From positions 28,659,641-28,723,640 of the forward strand of contig CM071930.1 of assembly GCA_016081115.2 (NCBI GenBank): 64,000 bases of DNA, read 5' to 3'. The stretch comes from Rehmannia glutinosa (lineage: Eukaryota; Streptophyta; Magnoliopsida; Lamiales; Orobanchaceae). A program made the position numbers and the translations under genes. Of the stretch, positions 31,781 to 42,730 are shown piece after piece. Numbering within the stretch: position 1 is the stretch's first letter; each line of letters opens with the position of its first letter. Under the pieces are notes generated by a model that worked only from the letters and a program-made list of their open reading frames with translations, had not been told where the DNA came from and ran no database searches.

Positions 31781-32130
31781 CACTACAACATAAATGATAT
31801 TAGGTAACACCCAAAAAATGTTACCTAATGGCCATAAAATATTACTATACACAATAGTATCACTTTTATGGTGTTGCACTTGCCCGTGCTACCTATAGTC
31901 TAAGGTATCACTTTTATTAGCTTTTAGTGACACTTTTTCTAAATGCTACATTAAATTTTCTTTTGATAGCACATTGAAGCAATATTTCTAAAGTGTTACA
32001 TATGAATCTTATGTAACACTTTTTGTAACACTTTTTCTATTTGTAATACTTTGAAAAAAAATACTTCTACAGTGTCACATACGAATCTTATGTAACACTT
32101 TTTTTGTAGCACTTCGTAGAATTATTGTTT
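31781..32130 (+). mobile_element. Possible CACTA (En/Spm) transposon end
   Basis: cactacaacataaatg at 31781 resembles plant CACTA termini (CACTACAAGAAA type). It is followed by alternating direct and inverted copies of short units (ggtaacac, gtgttac, tgtaacacttt, gtatcacttt), as in CACTA subterminal repeats. A second end reading tgtagtg, with a matching 3-bp duplication, was not found before 33800. Only one end is therefore supported. Confidence 0.35.
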
Positions 32131-32142
32131 TTTGTCACCAAG

Positions 32143-32210
32143 TAGATTCGAATCCACGACCTGTTATGTGTGGAAGTGACAATTTGCCATTAAGCTAAGT
32201 TGATTCTTAT
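32143..32210 (-). other. Weak antisense tRNA-like segment
   Basis: gattcgaatccacgacct followed about 40 bp later by gccattaagctaagt resembles the reverse complement of a tRNA T-arm and D-arm, but the anticodon arm and acceptor stem do not form. Such segments are common inside plant transposons. It is not a working tRNA. Confidence 0.2.
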
Positions 32211-32234
32211 TACAACTTTTGCTTTGTTTTATAT

Positions 32235-32239
<5 letters not shown>

Positions 32240-32267
<28 letters not shown>
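32240..32267. repeat. (AT)n microsatellite
   Basis: About 13 AT dinucleotides after acacatac. A second short AT tract lies near 32318-32334. Confidence 0.9.
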
Positions 32268-32268
<1 letters not shown>

Positions 32269-32269
32269 A

Positions 32270-33799
32270 AGTTGTATAAAAATTATATTATATATTGTAT
32301 GTATTAAATTATATTATACAATATATATATATATCAAATATTATATTATATTTTATATAGTTTGAAAATCATATTATGTTCACAAACAATTAAAAATATA
32401 AAACAATATATAAAATAATTTATCGACTATTCAATATTCAATTGGTAAAAATAAAAATATATAAAAATATAAAGTTAATTTACTGATAGATAAAAAAGTT
32501 CTAACAGTAAAAAATTAAATAATGATAAAATAATTTACCGACGGAAAAATTCCTATGTAATTGCTGATAACATCAATTTTCATTGGTAATTGTTTTTAAA
32601 CAAAATAAAAAAAAAGGTTAACGATGAAATAGGTCTCCGTAAGTAAAAATTAAAAAATAAATAAATAATAATAATAAAATATATACATGCACATTTTCCG
32701 TCGGTATTATGACGGAATTAACTACCTCCGTAAAAAATAAAAGCAAAACTAAAATACTTTATAAAAAGAAAGCAAAAATTCAGTAAAAAAAACAGAGTAC
32801 ATGATATCTACAATTCCTCATAAATTTGGGATTGTATGAATTTGTGCAAGGAAAATTCCTCATAAATCTGAGTATGGCCATGAATTTCCGAATTTGATGA
32901 AATCTGAAAAGTGTTAGCCAGATGTGGCCAACACCTTCTATGAACACCTTATGATTTTGTTTTCATTTTTTTGTGTGTGCTTGCTTGCATATTTTTTTTT
33001 TCTTCATTTTATTTTCAGATTTTGCATATTTTCAGGCATAATTAGGACATGCATAAATAGTGAGTATATTTCTAATTTGATTTTCAGAGGAAATATGTCG
33101 TGATTACTCTTTCTTACTCGTTTTCCTATATACTGGTGTTTGTTGTCAGTGGCTTGAAAAATGGGGGAGTTAAAATCTGGAAATCTGGGATATTAACTGC
33201 ACTTCGTGGACTGTTTTATATGGTTAATATATTGCCTTAAATTTCATATACATCAAGTGTTTTTCACATCAAAAGAATTTTCAGATTGTTTGAGTATCGT
33301 TCATTTTTTCTTTAAAAAAAACAAAAAAAAATCTTCAACAAACCAAAAACCAAAAAAAAAAAAACTTTCATCTTCTCCAAGTTTCTATTCTTGAAGTTTT
33401 CTTATGGTTTTCTAAGCTACTGTTTCATTTGTTTCTTCTTCTTATTGTGTTATTATTTCTTCACGGCCCTTGAACTGAATTATATAATCATTTGAGGGAG
33501 AGATATGTCTTCCTTTCTTAACAAAAAGGGGTAGAAGATTATGCACAAAAATAGGTTTGTGGAAAATCGAGCATGAAACAGTTGGTGAAGAAGGTGGTAC
33601 ATAAGGTGTTGCGACATGTGTTGACAACACTTTTGGCAACACTGAAGGAATTGGGGTTCTTGAGAAGGAGATGATGGACTGTAACTAGTTAGTTTATTAG
33701 ATTTCTTGTTATTAGTTTTAGGGGGAGTTTATTTTATTTATTGTGGTGTATGGTTTGTTGAGATAATATTGTTCTTGTGCAGGTTTTGTCCAGATAGGC
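32270..33799. other. AT-rich spacer and probable decayed Sirevirus 3' tail
   Basis: 32270-32780 is very AT-rich, with scattered ccgacgg/ccgtcgg motifs on both strands. About 32780-33799 ends in a polypurine tract right before the SV4 LTR, with earlier purine tracts (aaaaaggggtagaag at about 33521, agggggagttt at about 33720). It therefore looks like the 3' end of a Sirevirus whose pol is gone. The ORFs 33206-33394 (plus) and 33442-33642 (minus) have no domain. Confidence 0.4.
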
Positions 33800-33815
33800 A
33801 AAAAAAGGGGGAGAT
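33800..33815 (+). promoter_or_regulatory. Polypurine tract before the SV4 LTR
   Basis: aaaaaaagggggagat immediately precedes TGTTGGTGTTG. A PPT belongs before a 3' LTR, yet this LTR is also followed by a PBS and gag. Confidence 0.75.
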
Positions 33816-34679
33816 TGTTGGTGTTGAAATTCTATATTTCAACCATATTTATTTTTTGCCTTTATGACCATGCTTCCACTTAACAATTTATTTATTCAAC
33901 TAACCCATATCCCATGTTCTAACCCCTAACTCTTGTTTATCTCTTTATCTTGTACATTCCATTAACCCATATCCCATGTTCTAACCCATATCATGTTTAT
34001 CTCTTTATCTTGTACATTCCACTAACACATGTGCTAACATACTATCCATGTGCTAACCTACTAACCCATTAACATTTGTTGTGTTAGTGCTATCTTTGTG
34101 ATGTCTTTTACAGGTGGATAGATGTCTTCTACAACTATTTAAACTCTGCAAATGCTGGAGAAACGCAGGTCAATTTGCTGAGAGCATTAGAGAGAAGAAG
34201 AATCAATCCATTTCAGTTGTCACATAAACTTTGCTGGAAGGTGTGAAGTGTGGTCAGAAGTGTGACGACACACTTGACAACACCTTCCCTAGATCTTATT
34301 TTTCTTGTGATTTTCAAGAGAGCCTTTCTTTTGTAGTGAAGAGCTATAAAGATTGAACCTGAGGAATCTCTCATTTAGAGTGAATGTAATTTACGGAACA
34401 AAACCAAAAGGGGAGCTTTTGTCTTGTTTATATTTTGTATTTTGTACACATTTCAATTAGTGAATTTTTGGTCTAAGGCCACCGCATAAGTATATTTTTA
34501 TATACTTGTGCAAAAACTAAAACATTGTGTTCATTTTCATCTTGATATATTCAGTCTTTCATGATATTAATGTGCATTGTGTTTTAGCCATAAAGTCTTC
34601 CCCTGTGTTATCCGAGGTGTTGGCAACACTGCACAACACTCACCGCAACTCTGAGAATTCACCCCCTTAAATTCTTTCA
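33816..34679 (+). repeat. SV4 LTR
   Basis: TGTTGGTGTTGAAATT to ttctttca, 864 bp. It contains repeated acccatatcccatgttctaac units (about 33903-34010) and caacacttcc-like units. Boundaries are set by the PPT on the left and the PBS on the right. No second copy is in the window to confirm them. Confidence 0.75.
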
Positions 34680-34681
34680 AT

Positions 34682-34694
34682 TGGTATCAAGAGC
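34682..34694 (+). promoter_or_regulatory. SV4 primer binding site
   Basis: TGGTATCAAGAGC, one base longer than the canonical TGGTATCAGAGC for initiator tRNA-Met. The aagagc form is common in Sireviruses (from memory). Confidence 0.75.
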
Positions 34695-34746
34695 CTACAC
34701 TTGGCTCTACTAAGTGTGATCCTGTGTTGTTTTGCAGTGTTTTACA

Positions 34747-35454
34747 ATGGAGATCCAAGGAAGTTCATTGATTCGTCCTCCTATTCTTGATGGTACAAAC
34801 TATTCCATTTGGAAAGTAAAGATGAGGGCTTACATAAAATCACTGGATGAACCTGCATGGCGATCTATCCTCACCGGATGGACTCCTCCTAAAGTAATTG
34901 ATGAAGATGATGATGATGTTTACAAACGTGAGGTTGATTGGACAAATGATGAGATTCAAGTGGCCAACTTTAATTCCAAGGCACTAAACTCCATATTTTG
35001 TGCCGTGGATATGAATCTTTTTATGGTTATCTCAAACTGCATTTCTGCAAAGGATGCATGGGATGCCTTGCAACTTCATTGTGAAGGAACGGAAAGTGTT
35101 CGAAGAACCAAGTTGAGACTCCTTACATATCGGTTCGAAAATTTGAGAATGGAAGAGGATGAGACCATAGCCTCATACAATGCCAAAATTTGTGATATTG
35201 CTAATGAGTCTCAAGCACTCGGAGATCCCATTAGTAATGAACGATTGGTAAGCAAAGTTATGCGGTCACTTCCGGAAAGGTTAAATGTCAAGGTTTACAC
35301 CATCGAGGAAACTAAAAATACAGACACTCTTCGACTCGATGAACTTATGGGAATTTTGCAAACCTTTGAGTTGAATTTGGCGCAGCAAGCGGAGCATCAA
35401 ACACGGGACAAAAGAAAAAATATTGCTTTTCAGTCACAAACTGCTGAAGCTACT
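34747..35454 (+). pseudogene. gag: SV4 gag, open but truncated by TK1
   Basis: Uninterrupted reading frame from MEIQGSSLIRPPILDGTNYS, the classical Sirevirus/UBN2 Gag start, through YSIWKVKMRAYIKSL, NSKALNSIFCAVD, KDAWDALQLHCEGTESVRR, RFENLRMEEDETIASYN and SNERLVSKVMRSLPERLNVK, to LMGILQTFELNL and FQSQTAEAT. The last codons of the apparent ORF (to 35484) already belong to the TK1 LTR. I prefer the ATG at 34747 over 34732, since family members start with ME. About 236 residues have no stop, so it is the least mutated coding region in the window. Confidence 0.85.
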
Positions 35455-36284
35455 TGTGACGCCCCCGATTTTTCCGAACTATGATTGATCCTTTTGTCGT
35501 CTATGTAATTGATCGACTATTTTACCGCGTCACTTTGACGGGTAATTATTAATAACATATATATTTTGTATTTTATTTCATTTTATTTATTACTTGTGAT
35601 CACGATATTTATTAATTCTATTTTGCATTAATGATCACTTGATCGATCGTTATTACTATTTTTGAATTTATTAGCCACTTTAGAATTTTAAGAGACTATT
35701 TATTTAGAGACTTTTACCTTATAGAATTAAGAATTTGATTTAGTGTAAGTGATTATGAGACTTATAAGTGATCAAGTAAATCACTAATTATTTTGGAGAT
35801 TGATATATTTCAACTATTATCATCAAATTAGGGACAAAAAAATATATGGAATTACCAATTTGCCCCTATAGTGGACGGCCATAATGATATTTTTGGAGTA
35901 GAAATATCATCCAACTCTTGTACACTTACACCTTATATTAGTCATCTTGTGTATAATTATACCATTAATTCAAACATTATACACATCATCTCATATATAA
36001 ATTCTTTATTATTAAATTTCCCAACATGTTGGAGTCTTCCCAACATTCCATTCAAACCCATCTCATGCCCATACCTTTGACTTGCATTTTGTCTCCCATG
36101 CAAGAAGCAAAATTCAAGACAACAATTAAACAAAAAAATTCCCCTCTCTCTCTCCCTAGTACACTGCCAATATGACCAATTTTACACAAAAATTTCATTT
36201 TTCATCCAACACATTTTAATTCTCAAGCAAATTCTCCTCCTTCTCTCTAACCTCTCTCTAAAAATCATTCACATCTTTAAACAC

Positions 36285-36420
36285 CAACTCTTCACATCTT
36301 CAAACCTTCAAACATAAGTTCTTCATATCTTCAAGTACCACTTCTTCACATCTTCAAAAATTCAAACACAAGTTCTTCACATCTTCAAGCCTACCTTCAA
36401 ACCTTCAAGAACATCTTTTT
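36285..36420. repeat. Degenerate tandem repeats in TK1 LTR
   Basis: About five units of a ctcttcacatcttcaaac-like 30-40 bp sequence (cttcaaacataagttcttcatatcttcaag and variants). The same series starts again at about 63955 in the 3' LTR. Confidence 0.75.
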
Positions 36421-38924
36421 CCTAACATCAAACACACTTTCTTTCTCCAAACTTCTAAATCAAAACAAACTATCTTCCTACTTAAAAACAAAAATTTCGA
36501 ACACCCCCTTATCTCAAGGTAAGAAATTTCACTCCTCAATTCAACTTAAAATCTTACTACTCATCACCTTCTCCTTTTAATTTAAGTTTATATTTTATAT
36601 TTTGAGGTACTTATAAGACCACTTGGAGACATGCATGCATGGTGGTGAAATTTGAAGACTTGAAGAATAATTAGTAGAGAAATTGGACTACAAGGTAAGA
36701 ATTGGACACTAGAACCCTTCTTTCTTCTTCTTCCTATTTTTTTTTTCAAATTTTAACACCCCTTTTTAATTTTTGAGAAATAGGGGCTGACCTTAGGTGA
36801 TTTTGGAGTTGAACCAAAAATCCCAAATTTGAAGCTTCAACTAGTTTCAAATCACCTACTACACAAGGTAAAGTATAGTCTTTCCAATTTTCTTATCTCC
36901 TTCTTTTTCTCCTTAATTTTCCTCTCATTTTTCTAACTCCAAATTTTTGATATTTCTTGACTTAGGGGCTGACCTAAGTGACCTCATCCAAAGTTGTGAA
37001 ATTTATCCTTTTATTTCACAATTTTCCAATTTTAAGGTGGGTGGAAAAACTCTTTCAACTTCTAGGTGCTTTTGTTAAAATGCATGTAGAATTTTGATCA
37101 TGAGCCCTTGAGATATATAATTTATGTAATGCATGTCAATTTTATGTATCAAGTCATGAAATTTCTCAAGTGTTGCTCAAAATTGCTAATTATTGAACTT
37201 TAGGTGCATGCATGTAGAATTTAATGATCTATTTGATGAATTCTTGTATGTATTGGACATGCATGTGTATGATCTTTGAAATCCATGTTTTGGATGACTT
37301 ATAACTTGGACAAGTCGAGCATAATTGATTAAATTTCAATTTTGGACTTAAAATGCAAAAATGGAAAGTTGGTGGACTAAATTGCAATAAAATAAAACTT
37401 AAAGGACCCCTCTGCAAATTTCGAATTTTGGGACTGTACTCAGGTTCAATAATGACTTTTGGAAATTTTAATAAAGTTTTAAGAGTTTTAAGATAAATAA
37501 AATCAACCTTTAAAAGCCCAAGGACTAGATTGTAACATTTTAGAAGTTTGAGGGCTACTTTGTAATTTTTGAAACTGTACCAGACCTTACTTTCAAAATT
37601 TGAAATTTTCACTCTTAAGGGACTGGAAATGACATATTTTAAATGTATTCCAAAAATCCAAGTGTTTAGATCTTGGAAAGTAATTTTACTAAAATTGAGG
37701 GACTAAAGAGTAAAAGATTAAACTTGAGGACCCAAATGAAATTTCCAGGACTTATGCAGCCCATGCACCTGGAAATACTAATTTAACTATAACCTAATTA
37801 TATTTTGGACCCAAGGTTCCAATTTCAAAACAATTGGACCCCTAAAAGCCATAAAGGCAATTACTTCAAAATGTGACAAAAATGAGATTTTCAAAAGTTA
37901 AAGGACCTACCCTTATTTCTTTTAAAAAATGATTTTGTCCCAATATCCTACTAATCTTAGTGACATTTTTCAACTGGAATCAAATTAAAAGCCCTTCCGG
38001 TTTGTGAGTTCCGATTATTTTAAACTAAGGGCCCGAAATGACAATTTTTACAAATTTGGGGCCAATGTGAGAATTTTATAAAAACTCGACCTCAAAACCT
38101 TAAAAACCTGAATCTCTGAACAATTTAGAGATTTTAGGAACTGACCTTATAATTTTTTAAGGTCGGGATATTTATTTATTCAATTTGTAACCCCAAAGGT
38201 ATTAGTTTTTACAAAACGGGGCTAATCGTAAATTTTCTTTTTATCAAGGACCTAACCCAAATTATTTTCCTTTTACTACAACAGCCATGGATCCTGTGAC
38301 CTTAATTATTAATTAAAATAATGTATTTTCTCAAAAACCCCTTGACTTATCGGATCGTCTTGACCGATTAATACCCGATCGGGGAACGACTTCCTCGTCT
38401 TGCGATTTTGAATCTATAACGGGACTTATGTTCCACCTAATCTTTCAAGATATCGAAAGGTTGATTATCCTTCCGATAATCGTCTTCATTCAATAACTCC
38501 ACCAACGCCATAATTGCCACTCGTGTTTTTCGAAAACTTTCCTGGACTGCTTCCCTGAATCAATAATACTCGACTGCCTGATTGACTACCTGAACTTGTA
38601 TTTACTTTCCTGCCTGAGTCAACTTGGTGTGTCGAGCTCACAGTCGGAATGGATACGTCGGGGATGGAACCGGACAGCTCGGCTGCTATTCCACTCTTCC
38701 GGCCCCATCGTCCTAATCCCGCAACTGAGGGACGGAGTGTCCAAACGGGTCGTAGTACTTGAGGTATAATCATGATTATGACAAATCCGAGCCTTGCTAG
38801 CTCTAGTGTGGATTTTGTCTTTGCCTATGGAGCGATAAGGTGACAGGTCTTGGACCATCTTGCTCGGGGAGTTACAAGGAAGAACGAAGGAATCGCTGTC
38901 TGATCCACACGATTCCGGAGTTAA

Positions 38925-39065
38925 TCGGACCCATTTGGTTGGCGCTACAAATCCGTATTCAACCGCTACTTGTATTGTTTTGGTTGGTGTATAAATCCGT
39001 ACGCAACCATTATTTGTCTTGCATAGGATTGGCGTTACATTCCGTACGCAATCCTACATGTCTTG
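38925..39065. repeat. Three ~50-bp repeats in TK1 LTR
   Basis: ttggcgctacaaatccgt, ttggtgtataaatccgta and ttggcgttacattccgta start successive units, each ending with a gcaacc/gcaatcc plus ttgtctt-type tail. Possible promoter-proximal enhancer repeats. No function shown. Confidence 0.7.
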
Positions 39066-39679
39066 CCTGAATCACATAGTGCTTGTGTGACCACGAACTG
39101 TTTTCTTAAACTGTATAAGTATATTACTTAAATATTTTATCACGACGCTTGTGGACTGTGTGTGAATTCATGCATCATATATCACGCGTTTTCATATAAC
39201 TGCTTTCTCGCTTTAACTATATATTGCGCCACACTTGCACACGATCACCCCATCCACTGAGATTTTTGTCTCATCCCCACCTGTTTTCTAACCTTTAGAT
39301 GAGGACTTCGTTGAAGATGCTGAACCGACTACGGATTGAGCCCTTGTACCCCGTCTGTTGGACTCACTACCTGTTGTTGTTGTTGATGGACTCGTTTCTT
39401 TTTATTGTTGTTGGACTATTTTATTTTCTTTTCATTCGGTCTGTAATTGAAGGGCGTAGGACCCTTTGACTATTAAGTTGTTATATGTAGTTGATTTCGG
39501 GGATGTAATTCGGATAATTGTGAGACTGTAAGTTGTAATTTGTACCTATGTTATTTTATTTCCGCTGCTATTTGACTCTGTTTCTTTGGGTTTTCATTGA
39601 TATTCGTCTAAGCTGTTGGTTTATTTGTATTTAAGTTGTGGATCGTCGTCGCGTCCCGTTTGGGGCGTGATAGTTAGAG

Positions 39680-39691
39680 TGGTATCAGAGC
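39680..39691 (+). promoter_or_regulatory. TK1 primer binding site (initiator tRNA-Met)
   Basis: Perfect TGGTATCAGAGC, 7 bp after the LTR end. Confidence 0.9.
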
Positions 39692-39970
39692 TCGGCTAGT
39701 AAGAAGAAAACTTACACCGAGCTAACCCAGGATAGGATCCTTGGTCTGTGTTGGGTAGTATCGCGACTTGACTCATTAAGTGTGAAATCGATTTCAAATT
39801 GGCATAGAACCGTCATATTGATGTTTGAACTAAGTTAGAACACATATTTTGAGGTTCCATAATCATACTTGTCTTGACTTAGTTGATTCTTGACTGACTT
39901 TCTTTGTTCATTCTTTCCTTATTCTCTCTTTATCTTTCCTTTACCTTTGATTGATCCGCCTTAGTTTTGT

Positions 39971-40600
39971 TTGATCAGGATAGAGCCGGCGCCACCTTCT
40001 TGGTGGGACGTTTTTCATGCCCGTGCTGAGCGAGAGTACTTCCGGGCACTTATGATTCATTGGCACTGGGAGAGTGTTCGAGCGACCTCAGAGCTATCCG
40101 AGGAGCGCCAGCGTACCAGGGACCTGACACAGCGCTTGGCAAGGAGCCAAGATGAAAAGAGCGAGTTGGCCATTATCATTAAGGACCGCGACAACACCAT
40201 ACGAGCGCAGGAGGATCAGATACAGAATATCCAGGAGCACCTGGATAATGTGCGAGATAAAATGAAGAGGGCAAGTGACGGCCGCCAGAAGTGGGAGATT
40301 GACGCCCGCATATCTCGTGACACCGTTGAGCGCTTTGAGGAGACCTCATCAAGCGGATGATGATAGAGGACCTTACACAGCCCTAGCTCGAGAGACGCCG
40401 CCGGGAGGCTGCTCCGGGAAGCTAATGCACAACCATTGCCACCACCCGAGGTGGAGCCCATACCCGACGCTGAGGAGGACCCCGAGGAGGATCCTGAGGA
40501 GGATCCAGTCGAGATCGGAGAGCCTGAGGCACTTGAGGCTGTTCCACTTGATGATGCAGCGAGGATTCGAGCAATGGTTGGATTTCGTTGATTGGCCGAG
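39971..40600 (+). pseudogene. Coiled-coil/acidic ORF in the gag position of TK1
   Basis: The open part 39971-40360 (129 codons) begins MIRIEPAPPSWWDVFHARAE and becomes a strong Glu/Arg/Gln coiled coil (LSEERQRTRDLTQRLARSQD, IRAQEDQIQNIQEHLDNV). After two apparent frameshifts the coil continues (LERRRREAA), then an acidic part EEDPEEDPEEDPVEIGEPEA runs to about 40590. Base composition is clearly more GC-rich than its surroundings. No gag capsid domain, zinc knuckle or protease DTG/DSG motif is seen. It might be a captured sequence or an accessory ORF of a non-autonomous Tekay group. The function is unknown. Confidence 0.5.
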
Positions 40601-40939
40601 GTCGAGGCACCACCTCGGCCGACAGGCCCCGATTATGGACATAGCCTGCGAGTGACAATGATGGCGATCTCACCGATTAGTTAGTTTGATTGTCAGTTGT
40701 ACTTTCATTGTTGTGGACGCTTATTCCAGAGTTGTACCTTACTTTCTATTGTATTAGATTCAGTTGTATTTTGGTTCAGATGTATCTTTGACTCAGTGTT
40801 ACTATTGTTGTACTATGGGTGTATTCAAGTTTTACATTAATGGATATGCCTTTTGCTATTTATTCAGTGTCTTGTGTTTGTTGTTACTTTCCCTACGATA
40901 TAACTTGCCTTACGCGAATAATTATTGTAATCATTTACT
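40601..40939 (+). other. Untranslated-like stretch between the coil ORF and RT
   Basis: About 340 bp, T-rich, with repeated ttgtac/ttgtatt words, resembling a 3' UTR. The ORF 40764-40955 is chance. It ends where RT homology begins (ctcgtggatcgcaacta resembles the LCVDYRQLN codons, frame broken). Confidence 0.5.
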
Positions 40940-41640
40940 CGTGGATCGCAACTAACACTTCAAGATAGCATGACCATCAAGAACAAATATCCCCTCCCGA
41001 GGATAGACAAACTATTTGATCAACTTCAAGGAGCGACGGTGTACTCGAAGTTTGATTTACAACAAGGATATTACCAACTGAAGATCCGCGAAGGAGACAT
41101 TTCCAAAACTGCATTTCAAACTCGATATGGACACTACGAGTTTGTAGTGATGCCTTTCGGTCTGACGAATGCACCGGTAGCATTTATGGACCTGATGCAT
41201 CGAGTCTTTCAACCTTATTTGGATCAGTTCGTAGTGATATTCATTGATGACATACTCGTATACTCTAAGTCTAGAGAAGAGCATGAACGTCATCTGAAAA
41301 TCGTTTTGGAGACACTACGAGAGCATAAGCTATATGCCAAATTCAGCAAGTGCGAATTTTGGCTTAGTGAAGTCGCGTTCTTAGGACATATAGTATCCGG
41401 CACCAGGATCGCCGTAGATCCTTCGAAGGTATAGACAGTGGTCGAATGGAAACAACCCGAGTCTGTAACGGAGATCAGGAGTTTCTTAGGACTAGCTGGA
41501 TATTATCGAAGATTTATCGAGGACTTCTCCAAGATAGCCGGACCGTTCACTCGACTAACCCAGAAGCAAGTCAAGTTTGAGTGGAATGACAAGTGCGAGG
41601 TGAGTTTCCAAGAGCTGAAGAAATGACTTACTACAGCTCC
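40940..41640 (+). pseudogene. pol: TK1 reverse transcriptase, N-terminally deleted
   Basis: Open 40970-41434: [40 protein letters not shown] with the first catalytic Asp, [24 protein letters not shown] at 41240-41251, and [19 protein letters not shown] stop (tag 41432) is followed by 41438-41626 with [20 protein letters not shown], then tga at 41624. Typical gypsy RT has over 100 more residues before MTIKN, and these are absent along with gag and protease. Confidence 0.9.
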
Positions 41641-42153
41641 AGTCTTAGCCCTTCCAAAGGGAACAGAAAACTTTGTCATCTATAGTGATGCATCAAAGGA
41701 AGGACTAGGAGCAGTGCTCATGCAGGAAGGAAAAGTCATCGCTTATGCATCACGAAAGCTCAAGCCGTATGAAGCCAACTATCCAACGCATGACTTGGAA
41801 TTGGCAGCGATAGTGTCCGCGTTAAAGAAATGAAGACACTATCTCTACGGAGCAATATTCACGGTTTTCACGGATCATAAGAGCTTGAAGTATCTATTCT
41901 CCCAGAAGGATCTCAATCTGAGGCAACAAAGATGGATGGAGTTGATTGAGGACTATCACTTTGATATTAAATACCATCCCGGGAAAGCTAACGTAGTAGC
42001 TGACGCTTTGAGCAGAAAGGCGAGCTTAGCCAGACTTATGATTCGAGAGTGGGAATCATTAGAAGAACTGAGCTATTAGAATCTGACAAGGACCAATACT
42101 CAGATTTCATGTGCTAATATTTCGGTTAAACCCGATCTGCTGAATGAAATCAA
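41641..42153 (+). pseudogene. pol: TK1 RNase H and linker, split from integrase by AT1
   Basis: Encodes [20 protein letters not shown] (catalytic Asp), LELAAIV (Glu), a stop (tga 41831, where the family has Trp), [20 protein letters not shown] (Asp), [17 protein letters not shown] (Asp), then a tag at 42077. The linker to integrase runs to the AT1 target site ggaag (42154-42158) and resumes at 61652. Confidence 0.88.
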
Positions 42154-42529
42154 GGAAGTGTTCACTTGGTTTTATACCATTGATTTGGGCTTCCTAGACT
42201 TGAGTTTTGTGTTGTTTTTGATTATTTTGAGTCATTTGAGTAGCCAAGCCATGTTGAGAGCCAATTATATTGAGTTTATAGTTATAGTAATGAATCGTGT
42301 ATCAGAAGAAGTACAAACGAGCAAACAACGAGAGATTGATTTGAAGAAACGTCCAAACGCGTCTGAAATTTCCATCATCGGCGCAGCGTTTCGTATTTTT
42401 GCCATAGCTCTCTCTACAAAATTGATATTGATATGATTCAAGTGGATATGGAAATCTAAGAGATAGGGCTACAACTTTGGAGAAGGGCTCAAAAGCAAAT
42501 TCCAACATTTGGTGGGTGAAAAAACCGGA

Positions 42530-42675
42530 CGAGCGGTGCAGCGCCCGTCTGGCGACGGTAATTTTTGGCTAGGGGCGCTAGCGCTCAACGCCAGCTGCAG
42601 CGCCGGGCGGGTTTTTGTGCGTATGACATGGTTGGGCGCCGCAGCGCCCATCCCGGGCGCCACAGCGCCCCTGGG
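42530..42675. repeat. GC-rich GCAGCGCC/GGGCGC block in AT1 LTR
   Basis: About eight ggcgc/gcgcc units (gggcgctagcgctcaacgcc, gggcgccgcagcgccc, gggcgccacagcgcccc) in an otherwise AT-rich LTR, ending 50 bp before the TATA box. The 3' LTR carries the same block at 60477-60650 with altered spacing. Confidence 0.8.
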
Positions 42676-42722
42676 CGGAATTTCCTATGTTCCTCCACCT
42701 TTTTCTTGGCTTTTTGAGGGGC

Positions 42723-42730
42723 TATAAATA
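42723..42730 (+). promoter_or_regulatory. TATA box, AT1 5' LTR
   Basis: TATAAATA in ggggctataaatagata, identical in the 3' LTR at 60696-60703. Confidence 0.7.

Larger units (their letters stand above)
33816..35454 (+). mobile_element. SV4: Sirevirus-type copia, left part, cut by TK1
   Basis: LTR (33816-34679), PBS (34682-34694) and an intact gag N-terminal region, ended by the TK1 LTR at 35455. The right part should lie beyond the far TK1 LTR outside the window. The family differs from SV1-3 (short 864-bp LTR, different gag). Because a PPT stands in front, the LTR may be shared with an upstream partial element. Confidence 0.8.
35455..39672 (+). repeat. TK1 5' LTR (about 4.2 kb)
   Basis: Begins TGTGACGCCCCCG and ends GGGGCGTGATA, an inverted terminal pair typical of Tekay LTRs (the last CA has become TA). 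The first 879 bp recur at 63122-64000 with only scattered differences. It contains tandem cttcacatcttcaa-type repeats (36285-36420) and aatccgta-type repeats (38925-39065). ORFs inside are not genes. Confidence 0.9.

Noticed and set aside
32143..32210. Functional tRNA gene on the minus strand
   Set aside because: Only a T-arm-like and a D-arm-like piece match. There is no acceptor stem and no proper anticodon arm.
39971..40360. Host nuclear gene exon (coiled-coil protein)
   Set aside because: It sits exactly between the PBS and RT of TK1, and there is no independent promoter or intron evidence. Kept as an element-borne ORF of unknown origin.
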